Below, piece by piece: positions 7,766-15,340 of a stretch of 64,000 nucleotides of DNA. The notes beneath the pieces are model-generated. The model saw nothing but the letters and a program-made list of their open reading frames with translations. It was not told the DNA's origin and searched no databases. How positions within the stretch are numbered: the first letter of the stretch is position 1; the number at the start of each line of letters is the position of its first letter. A program made the translations under genes and the position numbers. The stretch is from Pseudarthrobacter cellobiosi (GTDB taxonomy: Bacteria; Actinomycetota; Actinomycetes; Actinomycetales; Micrococcaceae), in the NCBI RefSeq assembly GCF_023913755.1, contig NZ_JAMXBJ010000040.1, forward strand, positions 1 through 64,000, read 5' to 3'.

Positions 7766-8713
7766 CTAACCCAAAAGGGACCGAACAAGCTCGCGGCACG
7801 CCCGGTAACCAGGCGTTTTGGGGTCGATCAGGGCGTAATGGTCCCCGGGGACCCTGATCAGCCGGGTCTCCATGTTTGCCGTGGTTCCGGCGTTCACATA
7901 GGACTCGGACTGACCCAAGGGAACGGTGGTGTCCTCCGATCCCTGGACAGCGATGACCGGCACGGCCAGCGGAAGGGCGGTCATGGGGTCAGCGTACCTG
8001 TAGCGGTGCGGATATTTCGACGACGACCCGCCCAGGAGGTTGCTCACCGCACCGTTGCTGAGGTTCAGCTTCTCCGCCTCGGCCAGGTTGAGCAAGCCGG
8101 ACTGGCTGACCACTCCGGTGAGGTGCACCGCGGAGGCATCTGAGGTGCGGGGCACCTGGCGGTCAGCATCCGGCATTCCCAGCTGGGCAAGCTTCCCCCG
8201 GCCGGCAGCCCAGGCGGCCAGATGCCCGCCGGCTGAATGGCCCAGCGCCACCACCGGACCCAGGTTCAGGGCATGCTTGGCCGCGAGGTCACCCAGCTTG
8301 TCGATACCGGCCAGCACGTCAATGAAGGTGTTTGGCCAGCCGCCGCCGTTTCCGGCCCGGCGGTATTCAAGGTTCCAGGCGGCCATGCCATGGGCGGCCA
8401 GGTCCTTGGCGATGGGCTCCCCCAGCTCTGCGCCGTACTGCGAGCGCCAGTAGCCGCCATGGATCACCACCACCACGCCGCGGTGCTCGGCGCCGGCCGG
8501 CAGCTCCGGCAGGAAAAGCTCGCCCCATTGGCTGGCGTCCTCGCCGTACTGGTACTTGTGCCGCTTCACTGCATCCCCCTTGGCACCGCCACCGGCGGTA
8601 CCGTCCCGCTCGGCGCCGGGCGAACACGCGGCGCCGAGAATTCCAACGGCCGCCGCGGCAGCCGCACCAACCAACGTGCGAAAGACAAACGCCCGACGCC
8701 GCAGATCAGCCAT
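7766..8713 (-). CDS. Alpha/beta hydrolase lipoprotein, kynurenine-formamidase-like
   Basis: A 315-residue exported esterase or amidase. The N-terminus carries LRRRAFVFRTLVGAAAAAAVG and then a lipobox-like GAAC, so it is probably exported (perhaps by Tat) and lipid-anchored. The hydrolase core shows the oxyanion-hole motif VVVIHGGYW, the nucleophile elbow LGHSAGGH, an acid in GSEDTTVP and the catalytic His in VPGDHYALI. HGGxW is typical of kynurenine formamidase-like and carboxylesterase-like enzymes. The substrate is unknown. It stands alone between the nagB unit and a divergent SGNH hydrolase. Confidence 0.8.
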   Translation of the reverse strand: MADLRRRAFVFRTLVGAAAAAAVGILGAACSPGAERDGTAGGGAKGDAVKRHKYQYGEDASQWGELFLPELPAGAEHRGVVVVIHGGYWRSQYGAELGEPIAKDLAAHGMAAWNLEYRRAGNGGGWPNTFIDVLAGIDKLGDLAAKHALNLGPVVALGHSAGGHLAAWAAGRGKLAQLGMPDADRQVPRTSDASAVHLTGVVSQSGLLNLAEAEKLNLSNGAVSNLLGGSSSKYPHRYRYADPMTALPLAVPVIAVQGSEDTTVPLGQSESYVNAGTTANMETRLIRVPGDHYALIDPKTPGYRACRELVRSLLG

Positions 8714-8780
8714 GTGCCGAGCCTACAGCGTGGTGCCTCCCGGCAAAGTCGCCGAGCAGGTAACCGGTAGATTTGTGCCC

Positions 8781-9767
8781 GTGAATTCCATCAACGCGCA
8801 CTGGACCGGGGCCTTTTGGGGTCATCACGGACCCCGAAGGCTGGCAGCACTTCCGGCGCCTCGATCCGGCCCTGCTGATATCCCCGGCCACTGACGGACT
8901 CGAGGACCGGGCAACCATGGGCGCCGCATCCGGGCAAGCTGGACGGCGTCGTCAGGAACGCTGGTCCTGGAAGCGGGAGGCACAGCCGACAGCTCGCCTT
9001 TTGACGTGCTGGTGGATGGGAAGCTCGCCCACCGGGTCACCGCAGCGGGCCGGGTGAGTTACGAGCTCGCCTTGGGAACCCTCAAGCAGGGGACTTCGGT
9101 CCAGCTAGGGCTCCCCCAGTTTGGGACGGTAAGGATCCGGGAAGCATCGCTGCGAGGAGAGGGCGTGGAATCGGTGACGGAGTCCGACAAACGCTGGCTG
9201 ACGTACGGCAGCTCGCTGACGCATTGCCGGCAGGCTGACGGCCCGTCGGAAACCTGGCCTGCCCTGGTGGCGAACCGGTATGGCTGGCAGCTCACCTCGC
9301 TTGGATTCGCTGGCGATTGCCAGCTGGATCCCGCTTCGGAGTCAACGCTGCAGCAACTGTCGGCCGATTTCATCTCGCTCTGCCTGGGCATCAACTCCTA
9401 TAGCGCGGCCGTTTTCTCCGAACGCAGCTACGCCAGCCAGGTCCTGGGTTTCCTGGCGAACATCCGCAAAGCCCATCCCTTGGCGCCGATTGCCGTCATC
9501 ACCCCCATGCTGTCGCTGCCCCGGGAGGAATTGCCCAACGCCGTCGGGATGACCTTGAGGGACTACCGGGACGCAACCGCCGCCGTCGTGCGTGTCCTGC
9601 GGGAACGCGGCGACCACGGGTTCCACTGCCTTGACGGCGCCGCCGTCTTCACTCCCGACGAAGCCGCCGAACTGATGCCGGATACGCTCCATCCCGACAA
9701 CACGGGCTACCGGCTGATGGCCGCACGGCTGGGCCCACTGCTTTCCGCCGTGGCGAACACGCCCTGA
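8781..9767 (+). pseudogene. SGNH/GDSL hydrolase with two compensating frame changes near the N-terminus
   Basis: The main body (9006-9767, 253 codons) is an SGNH hydrolase: the Ser block YGSSLTHC, the Gly/Asn block LCLGINSY, and the Asp-His block TLHPDNTGY at the C-terminus. Upstream, a GTG at 8781 opens with VNSINAHWTGAFW. The protein-like text then continues one frame over (GVITDPEGWQHFRRLDPALL, from 8821) and returns to the original frame at about 8925-8935 (ASWTASSGTLVLEAG). Two opposite indels about 105 bp apart would explain this. The full-length product would be about 328 residues. In the current sequence a stop follows the first 36 codons, so only an internally started protein could be made. 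It is either a decayed gene or two sequencing errors. Confidence 0.65.
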
Positions 9768-9973
9768 CCCACTTTCTGCGGGCGCTCCCGGCCCTGGCTA
9801 CTGATACTCAACCGGGACCACAGGCGGCCGCCCTGGAAGGGCGTAGTGTCGGTAGTAGGAGATTTCGGGGTGGCAAATAGGTCCGGGGTTGAATAATACG
9901 GGCCGCGCGCGAAGAGAGCGCACAGCCGCCAGCTGGGTCGTGTGACCCCGGCGATGCATGGAATTGAGGCCGC

Positions 9974-10699
9974 GTGGCCGAGAATGATGCCCTGCCGACG
10001 GTGGAGCAATTACAGGACCTGCTTCTTGAGAGTCCGGGTTTCACCGAATTCCTCCTGGGACTGACCGCGATTTCCACGTCCTTGCTGGGCGGGGAGACGC
10101 CCCTGCTGTGTGCCATCACGGTGGAACGGGAGACCGGGCCAGCGACGGTAGCCAGCAGCACGGAGACGGCCCGGAACCTGGACGAACGCCAGTACGCATT
10201 AGACGACGGTCCCTGCCTTACGGCGCTGCGGGAGCAGCGCACGGTCCTCATCCGTGATCTTCAGGCGGACGAGAGTTGGGCCTGGTATGCCGGGGCGGTC
10301 GCAGACGAAGGCATCCGGACAATCCTGGCCGTCCCCACCGACAACGGTTCCCGCTCCGCCCTAAACTGCTACTCAACCCAGCTGAATACGTTTGCCCCGG
10401 ACACGGTTACCGCCATTGAGGAGCACGCTGCATCGCTGTCCCGGATCCTGCGGCTGGCAATCCGTGTGCACGCGTCGGACCCGTACCCGGAGCATTTGAG
10501 GTCGGCGCTGCGATCCCGGGCCGTTGTGGACTCGGGCGTGGCCCTGATCATGGTGCAGAACCGCTGCAGCCATGAAACCGCCGTCAAGCTCCTGCACCTT
10601 GCCTCCCGCAGCAGCAACCGCCGGCTGCATGACATCGCCGAGGACATCCTGCGCCATGCGTCAGATATCCCCGTCGTCACCGGAGGCGGGGAGAAATGA
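9974..10699 (+). CDS. GAF-ANTAR RNA-binding regulator (first copy)
   Basis: A 241-residue protein with a GAF sensor domain at about 15-150 (LDERQYALDDGPCLTALRE is the typical core) and an ANTAR domain at about 165-230 (LRSALRSRAVVDSGVALIMVQNRCS). ANTAR domains bind paired RNA hairpins and prevent transcription termination. The GAF domain probably senses a small ligand or redox state. The start is GTG at 9974. The stop overlaps the start of the small gene at 10696 (ATGATG), so both are translated together. It is the first of three GAF-ANTAR genes here. Confidence 0.88.
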   Translation: MAENDALPTVEQLQDLLLESPGFTEFLLGLTAISTSLLGGETPLLCAITVERETGPATVASSTETARNLDERQYALDDGPCLTALREQRTVLIRDLQADESWAWYAGAVADEGIRTILAVPTDNGSRSALNCYSTQLNTFAPDTVTAIEEHAASLSRILRLAIRVHASDPYPEHLRSALRSRAVVDSGVALIMVQNRCSHETAVKLLHLASRSSNRRLHDIAEDILRHASDIPVVTGGGEK

Positions 10700-10956
10700 T
10701 GGACGACGGCGGATTGGGCACCCCCCAGCCTGCCTTCGAGGCGGACCAGCGCAAGTTTGCGGCCGCCCAGTTCCAGAGCGGGAACATCAGCCTCCCCGGG
10801 CTATGGACCTGCTATTACGGGATCGGCGGAAACGTCGATCAGCTTGGGGTGGACGCCTATCTGCACGAGCTGGTGGAATTGGCCCCACTGCAGATGGATC
10901 TCATCCAGACCGCCACGGCGGACGGACCGGGAAGTGCACATGTCCCAGGACTTTGA
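10696..10956 (+). CDS. Small conserved protein with a YYGIGG core (first copy)
   Basis: An 86-residue protein of unknown function. It has no signal peptide or membrane helix. Its centre, LWTCYYGIGGNVDQLGVDAY followed by LHELVELAPLQMDLIQTA, aligns with the protein at 12593-12880 (LWLYYFGIGGSVGEYEVEAY and LLSLPELQRDLLAMAA). The start overlaps the end of the first GAF-ANTAR gene and its stop overlaps the start of the second, so it is fully embedded in the operon. I infer a partner role for the ANTAR proteins. A start at 10699 is equally possible. Confidence 0.7.
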   Translation: MMDDGGLGTPQPAFEADQRKFAAAQFQSGNISLPGLWTCYYGIGGNVDQLGVDAYLHELVELAPLQMDLIQTATADGPGSAHVPGL

Positions 10957-11722
10957 TATCCGAGAACCCGAATCCGGCAACGTTGGACGCGCCGGCGCCG
11001 GCCTGCACGAGTTTGTGCTCCACCTGCAGGACCTCGTCCTGGCAAGCTCCGACGTCCGTGAATTCCTGACGGACACGGCCGCGATTTTTGCCACGCAACT
11101 GTCACAGTCCGGGAACCGCTTGTCCTGCGGGATCACGGTAGTCCGGCAGAAGCGGCCGGTCGCTGTGGCGAGCAGCGATGCCCTCGCCCGGAACCTGGAC
11201 GAATTGCAAAACAGCTTCGGCCGCGGACCGTGCCTGACAGCCCTTCGGACAGAATCGATGGTCCATGTCCCGGATCTGGACGCCGATGTCCGTTGGCCGA
11301 AATACAACCAGGCTGCCCGCCAGATGGGCATCGGCTCCATCCTGGCAGTACCAATGCATCTGCATGCTCCTGCTCAGGCGGTGATTAACCTCTACTCCCC
11401 CAACACGGATGGCTTCCCGCATCACGGGATTGATGCGACTGTTGGTCTGGCGGGCATCGCCGCCAAGGCGCTGGACCTTGCCCTGAACATCGCACAGTTG
11501 CGCGACGCGCGTGACGACCTCGCCGCCGCCCTGAAGTCCCGCACTGTCATTGACACGGCCATTGGGGCCATCATGGCGCAGAACCGGTGCAACCGCGATG
11601 CGGCATTCGAGATATTGGTCAAGGCCTCCAGTTACCGCAATATCAAGTTAAAGGAGGTGGCCGCCGGCATCATTTCCGGAATTGGCGGCGAACGGGAATT
11701 CCCCACCACCTACGATGAATAG
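10940..11722 (+). CDS. GAF-ANTAR RNA-binding regulator (second copy)
   Basis: A 260-residue protein. GAF domain at about 25-170, with NLDELQNSFGRGPCLTALRT; ANTAR at about 185-250, with LAAALKSRTVIDTAIGAIMAQ and a helix ending in LKEVAAGIISGIGG. It starts with ATG at 10940, inside the last 17 bp of the small YYGIGG gene, indicating translational coupling. A longer frame upstream lies over that small gene and is not credible. Compared with the first copy, its ANTAR domain keeps the canonical IGAIMAQ motif. Confidence 0.88.
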   Translation: MSQDFDIREPESGNVGRAGAGLHEFVLHLQDLVLASSDVREFLTDTAAIFATQLSQSGNRLSCGITVVRQKRPVAVASSDALARNLDELQNSFGRGPCLTALRTESMVHVPDLDADVRWPKYNQAARQMGIGSILAVPMHLHAPAQAVINLYSPNTDGFPHHGIDATVGLAGIAAKALDLALNIAQLRDARDDLAAALKSRTVIDTAIGAIMAQNRCNRDAAFEILVKASSYRNIKLKEVAAGIISGIGGEREFPTTYDE

Positions 11723-11862
11723 CCAAACAGCCTGAATCCGTGCAGGTCCGGGTGCGCAGCCCACCACGCACGCTAGGCTTTACCTGAAGCGCTGAACGGT
11801 TCACAAACAGGCTCATCCGGCCCGCCGGAGGCCGGTCACGCAGAATGGCCGGAGGCAAAAAC

Positions 11863-12606
11863 ATGATCAAGAAGTATCCCCTGGATGAACTATCCACTGC
11901 CTTGGGCAGGATTATGGGGCTGCTCCTCACGGAAGAAAAAGTGGACCACGCCGTCCAGCATCTGGCCCGCGCCGTTAGGGATTCCATCCCGGGGACTCTT
12001 GGGGCAGGTGTCTCAATCCTTGATCCCCATGCCCGCCCGGTCAGTTCCGGGTCTACCGACAGCGTGGTGGAAGGCGCTGACGCCCTTCAGTACGAACTGG
12101 TCCAGGGGCCCTGCCTGACAGCCTGGGCCACCCAACAGAGCATCCTCATCCATGACGTTGCAACTGAAGCCCGCTGGCCAAACTGGAGCGCCGCCGTCGT
12201 TGACATGCCAATCCGCTCAGTCATCAGCACCCCGCTGATCGCCGACGGGCAGGCCATAGGTGCAATGAAGATCTACGCCGCCACCCCCGGCGCTTTTGTG
12301 GATGCCACCGCTGCCCTCGTGGAGCTTTTTGCCTCACCCGCGGCAACCCTTCTCTCGCATATCCAGACTGCCGAAACTCCGGAACGCATCAGTGAGAGCC
12401 TTCAATCGGCTCTCCACAGCAGGGATCTGATTAACCGGGCCTGCGGAATACTCATGGAGCGCCGAACTCTCACAGAGGACGCCGCCCTGCAGCAGCTGAT
12501 GCGGCAGGCCCGCGCGACGCGCAGCATGCTTAAGGAAGTCAGCGCCATTGTCTTGGCAGGTGTGGCCTCCCACCCGCGTAGAGGCAGTAGTGATGGGCTT
12601 CGATAG
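11863..12606 (+). CDS. GAF-ANTAR RNA-binding regulator (third copy)
   Basis: A 247-residue protein. The GAF domain (about 15-160) contains ALQYELVQGPCLTAWATQ; the ANTAR domain (about 170-240) has LQSALHSRDLINRACGILMER and ALQQLMRQARATRSMLKEV. The start chosen is ATG 11863, because GGAGG lies 7 nt before it; an ATG 18 bases upstream has none. It is separated from the second copy by 140 bp and so may have its own promoter. Its 3' end overlaps the second small YYFGIGG gene. Confidence 0.88.
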   Translation: MIKKYPLDELSTALGRIMGLLLTEEKVDHAVQHLARAVRDSIPGTLGAGVSILDPHARPVSSGSTDSVVEGADALQYELVQGPCLTAWATQQSILIHDVATEARWPNWSAAVVDMPIRSVISTPLIADGQAIGAMKIYAATPGAFVDATAALVELFASPAATLLSHIQTAETPERISESLQSALHSRDLINRACGILMERRTLTEDAALQQLMRQARATRSMLKEVSAIVLAGVASHPRRGSSDGLR

Positions 12607-12880
12607 CAGCGAACCGGAGCAACGCCGCCGGCTCCAGGCAGCATTGGCAGCAGCACAAGTCAGCACGGGTGACCTGTGGCTTTACTACTTCGGCATCGGC
12701 GGATCGGTCGGTGAGTATGAAGTGGAGGCCTACATGCAGGGACTTCTTTCCCTGCCCGAACTGCAGCGGGACCTCCTGGCCATGGCGGCCAACGAGCTTT
12801 CCTCCGACCAGCCCGGCCCGCGCGCGCCCTTTGCGGACGAGCTGGGGTCCGGGGATCCGGCCCGGCCCGAGGATTCCTAG
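12593..12880 (+). CDS. Small conserved protein with a YYFGIGG core (second copy)
   Basis: A 95-residue paralogue of the protein at 10696-10956. After a Gln/Arg-rich start (SEPEQRRRLQAALAAAQ) comes LWLYYFGIGGSVGEYEVEAY and a Leu-rich helix, then an acidic, Pro-rich tail. The ATG at 12593 lies within the end of the third GAF-ANTAR gene, with GAGG about 8 nt before it. The repeated pairing of this family with GAF-ANTAR genes is the only clue to its role. Confidence 0.7.
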   Translation: MGFDSSEPEQRRRLQAALAAAQVSTGDLWLYYFGIGGSVGEYEVEAYMQGLLSLPELQRDLLAMAANELSSDQPGPRAPFADELGSGDPARPEDS

Positions 12881-12887
12881 CGGGCCA

Positions 12888-13054
12888 AACGCTCTCTCAC
12901 TTAATGCCCCTTTTAGCCGAACCCTCTCTCACTTGATGCAGCTTTGAGCCGCACGCCCTCTCGCTTTCTTGAGGCAAGTGAGAGAGCGTTGGTGATTTTC
13001 CTGCGTTAAGTGAGAGAGCGTTGGTGATTTTCCTGCGTTAAGTGAGAGAGCGTT
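12888..13054. repeat. Cluster A of the CTCTCTCAC repeat family, with a 32-bp tandem repeat
   Basis: Forward units: AACGCTCTCTCACTTAATGC (12888-12907), ACCCTCTCTCACTTGATGC (12921-12939) and a degenerate copy at about 12952-12973. Reverse units: a 32-bp block beginning AAGTGAGAGAGCGTT occurs at 12976-13007 and again identically at 13008-13039, followed by a partial third copy at 13040-13054. The forward and reverse groups face each other between two convergent genes. The third reverse unit supplies the last codons and stop of the IclR gene. The same core recurs at 42775-42871, 52619-52716 and 53786-53871. Confidence 0.85.
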
Positions 13055-13901
13055 TGATGGTGCCAGGGGCGTTGCCGCCCAGCCGTGCGGTGACTTTGTC
13101 CGCCGCTGCCCTGCAGGATTCGCCGAGGCTCTGCAGGCGCTCCTTGGAGACGCGGAACCGCGGGGCCGGGATGAGGACTGCTGCCACAAGGTCGCCGCGG
13201 TGATCGTACACGGGGGCGGCGACGCCGACTTCATCCATGGAGGACTCGCCGTAGTTGATGGCCCACCCGCGGCGGGAGTCGTCTTTAAGGCGGAGCAGAT
13301 AGTCCTCGAGGGAGGCGTCGTCCAGCCCAGGGTAGGTAATGGCTCCGCTGCGCAGGAGGGCACGCACCCTCTCCTCCGGTTGCATTCCGAGGAACACCTG
13401 AACCGAGGAACTCAACGCGTCGCTGTACCGGGCCCCCAGCGGCGCAGTGTGCTTGATCTGATGACGGCTGGCAATCTGCTCCACGCAGATCGACTCGTTG
13501 CCCTCCCACATCATCAAGGCACTGGTTTCGCCGGTCAGCTCCGTAAGTTCGCGCAGGACGGGATAGGCGACCCGCCGCTCCTCCAGTTCGGCCAGTAGCG
13601 GGCCGGCGACCGCGATCAGGCCCAGTCCGAGGCGGAAACGGCGCGTGTCCGCATCGCGTTCCACAAGGTGTTCCTGTTCGAACGTCGACAGGATCCGGGA
13701 AACGGTGCTTTTGTGCAGGCCGACGCGGTTGGCGATCTCGGTGACTCCGAGCAGCGGTTCGTCGGCGGTGAAGGTCCGCAGCACGGCGATGGCGTTGACG
13801 ATGACTGAGGCGCCTTTGGTGTCGCCCTTGCCGTTGCTGTCGCTGCCGTTGGTGTCGTTGGTGTCGTTGGAATCGGGTGTGGTCATGATGCTCACTATCA
13901 T
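13038..13901 (-). CDS. IclR-family regulator, probably of creatine use
   Basis: A 287-residue protein. An Asp/Asn/Gly/Lys-rich leader of about 30 residues precedes the IclR winged helix (VTEIANRVGLHKSTVSRILSTF, about 55-77) and the effector domain (about 100-270, with SICVEQI and the Ser/Pro-rich end). The GTGAG-preceded start at 13901 is used; ATG 13886 is an alternative. The last four residues (RSLT) and the TAA stop are encoded by a repeat unit. It lies downstream of, and in the same direction as, creatinase, so it probably regulates creatine breakdown. Confidence 0.87.
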   Translation of the reverse strand: MIVSIMTTPDSNDTNDTNGSDSNGKGDTKGASVIVNAIAVLRTFTADEPLLGVTEIANRVGLHKSTVSRILSTFEQEHLVERDADTRRFRLGLGLIAVAGPLLAELEERRVAYPVLRELTELTGETSALMMWEGNESICVEQIASRHQIKHTAPLGARYSDALSSSVQVFLGMQPEERVRALLRSGAITYPGLDDASLEDYLLRLKDDSRRGWAINYGESSMDEVGVAAPVYDHRGDLVAAVLIPAPRFRVSKERLQSLGESCRAAADKVTARLGGNAPGTIKRSLT

Positions 13902-13919
13902 TGCGCATACTCACCGGAA

Positions 13920-13948
13920 AGCGGCGCCGTGTCCGACACGGCGCCGCT
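13920..13948 (-). terminator. Hairpin terminator after the creatinase operon
   Basis: AGCGGCGCCGTGTC (13920-13933) and GACACGGCGCCGCT (13935-13948) form a perfect 14-bp inverted repeat around a single base. Read leftward it is followed by TTTCC. It lies between the creatinase stop and the IclR start. A weaker inverted repeat (TCCCT...AGGGA, 13992-14019) overlaps the creatinase end. Confidence 0.65.
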
Positions 13949-14012
13949 CCCCTGGGGCTGGTGGTTGAGCCTGGGCCCACGACCGCAGGGTTCCCTGGCC
14001 GAGCTTGCGAGG

Positions 14013-15284
14013 CTAGGGAGCGGTTTGGGAGGCTCCGATGATGTTGTGCTCGGGGCCGAACGGGAAACTGGTGATGTTTTCGGCGCCGTCGTCGCCCACT
14101 ACCAGGATGTCGTGTTCGCGGTAGCCGCCGGCGCCCGGCTGGCCATCCAGGACGGTAATCATGGGTTCCATGGAGACCACCATGCCCGGTGCCAGCACGG
14201 TGTCGATGTCCTCGCGGAGCTCCAGCCCGGCTTCGCGGCCGTAGTAGTGGCTGAGGACACCGAACGAGTGTCCGTAGCCGAACGTCCGGTTCGCCAACAG
14301 CCCGTGGCCCACGTAGATCTCGTTGAGTTCCGCGGCGATGTCCTTGCAGACGGCGCCGGGCTTGATGAGTTCAAGGCCGCGTTTGTGTACCTCCACGTTG
14401 ATGTTCCAGAGTTCCAGGGAGCGGGCATCGGGTTCGCCGTAGAACAGGGTGCGCTCGAGGGCGGTGTAGTAGCCGGAGGTCATGGGGAAGCAGTTCAGGG
14501 ACAAGATGTCGTGTTCCTGGATCTTGCGGGTGGTGGCCCAGTTGTGGGCGCCGTCGGTGTTGATGCCGGACTGGAACCAGACCCAGGTGTCGCGGATTTC
14601 GGAGTCCGGGAACGTCCTGGCGATCTCGTGGACCATGGCCTCGGTGCCGATCAGGGCGACCTCGTACTCGGTGATGCCGGCCGTGATGGCGTTGCGGATG
14701 GCTTCGCCGCCGAGGTCGCCGATCCGGGCACCGTGCTTGATGACCTCGATTTCCTCGGCGGACTTGATCATGCGCTGGCGCATGGCGGCCTGTGCCACGT
14801 CCACCAGGGTGGCGCCGGAGAAGGCAGCCTGGATCTTGTTGCGGTTATCCAGCGGCAGCGAGTCGTCCTCGACGCCGAGGCGGCGCGGGTTGATGCCGCG
14901 GGTCCGCAGGACTTCCTGGATCGCGAAGATGTAGTTGTCCCGGCGCCAGTCCGTGTAGACCAGGTTGTCGCCGAAGCTGCGGCGCCAGGGCATGCCTGCG
15001 TCGATGTTGGCGGTGACGGTGACGTTGTCATCCTTGGTGACCACCATGGCGTAGGAGCGGCCAAAGGTGGTGAACAGGAAGTCGGAGTAGTACTTGATGG
15101 AGTGGTAGCTGGTCAGGACGACGGCGTCGAGGTCCTTCTCGGCCATGATGCGGCGCAGACCGGACAGGCGGCGCTCGAACTCGGTATCGGAGAAGGTCAG
15201 GCTGACTTTCTTACCGTTCTTCAGGACCTTGGTCCGCTCCAGTTCGGCGATCGACGATGCGTTCTCGGAAGCTGTGGTGATCAT
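14013..15284 (-). CDS. Creatinase (creatine amidinohydrolase)
   Basis: A 423-residue cytoplasmic enzyme that splits creatine into sarcosine and urea. It belongs to the M24 (pita-bread) fold but is not a metallopeptidase in action. The text follows Pseudomonas creatinase closely: TSYHSIKYYSDFL, NLVYTDWRRDNY, MIKSAEE, SGINTDGAHN with the catalytic His (His247 here) and FGYGHSFGTLS-like FGYGHSFGVLSHYYGREAGL, ending in EHDILVV and the ENITSFPFGPE tail. It is about 15 residues longer at the N-terminus than that enzyme. The MFS transporter gene lies upstream in the same direction (56-bp gap), so creatine uptake and hydrolysis are probably co-transcribed. Its sarcosine product feeds the sox operon at 45 kb. 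Confidence 0.9.
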   Translation of the reverse strand: MITTASENASSIAELERTKVLKNGKKVSLTFSDTEFERRLSGLRRIMAEKDLDAVVLTSYHSIKYYSDFLFTTFGRSYAMVVTKDDNVTVTANIDAGMPWRRSFGDNLVYTDWRRDNYIFAIQEVLRTRGINPRRLGVEDDSLPLDNRNKIQAAFSGATLVDVAQAAMRQRMIKSAEEIEVIKHGARIGDLGGEAIRNAITAGITEYEVALIGTEAMVHEIARTFPDSEIRDTWVWFQSGINTDGAHNWATTRKIQEHDILSLNCFPMTSGYYTALERTLFYGEPDARSLELWNINVEVHKRGLELIKPGAVCKDIAAELNEIYVGHGLLANRTFGYGHSFGVLSHYYGREAGLELREDIDTVLAPGMVVSMEPMITVLDGQPGAGGYREHDILVVGDDGAENITSFPFGPEHNIIGASQTAP

Positions 15285-15340
15285 TGTGTGGTGGTGCCTT
15301 TCCGTGGTGCAGTTACGTGAGATGAGAAGAAGAAGTCTGG

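Noticed and set aside
12976..13054. Possible CRISPR array
   Set aside because: The 32-bp blocks are directly adjacent, with no spacers of unique sequence, and no cas gene is present.
13929..15320. A 463-codon plus-strand frame over creatinase
   Set aside because: Antisense shadow; creatinase on the minus strand has all family motifs.
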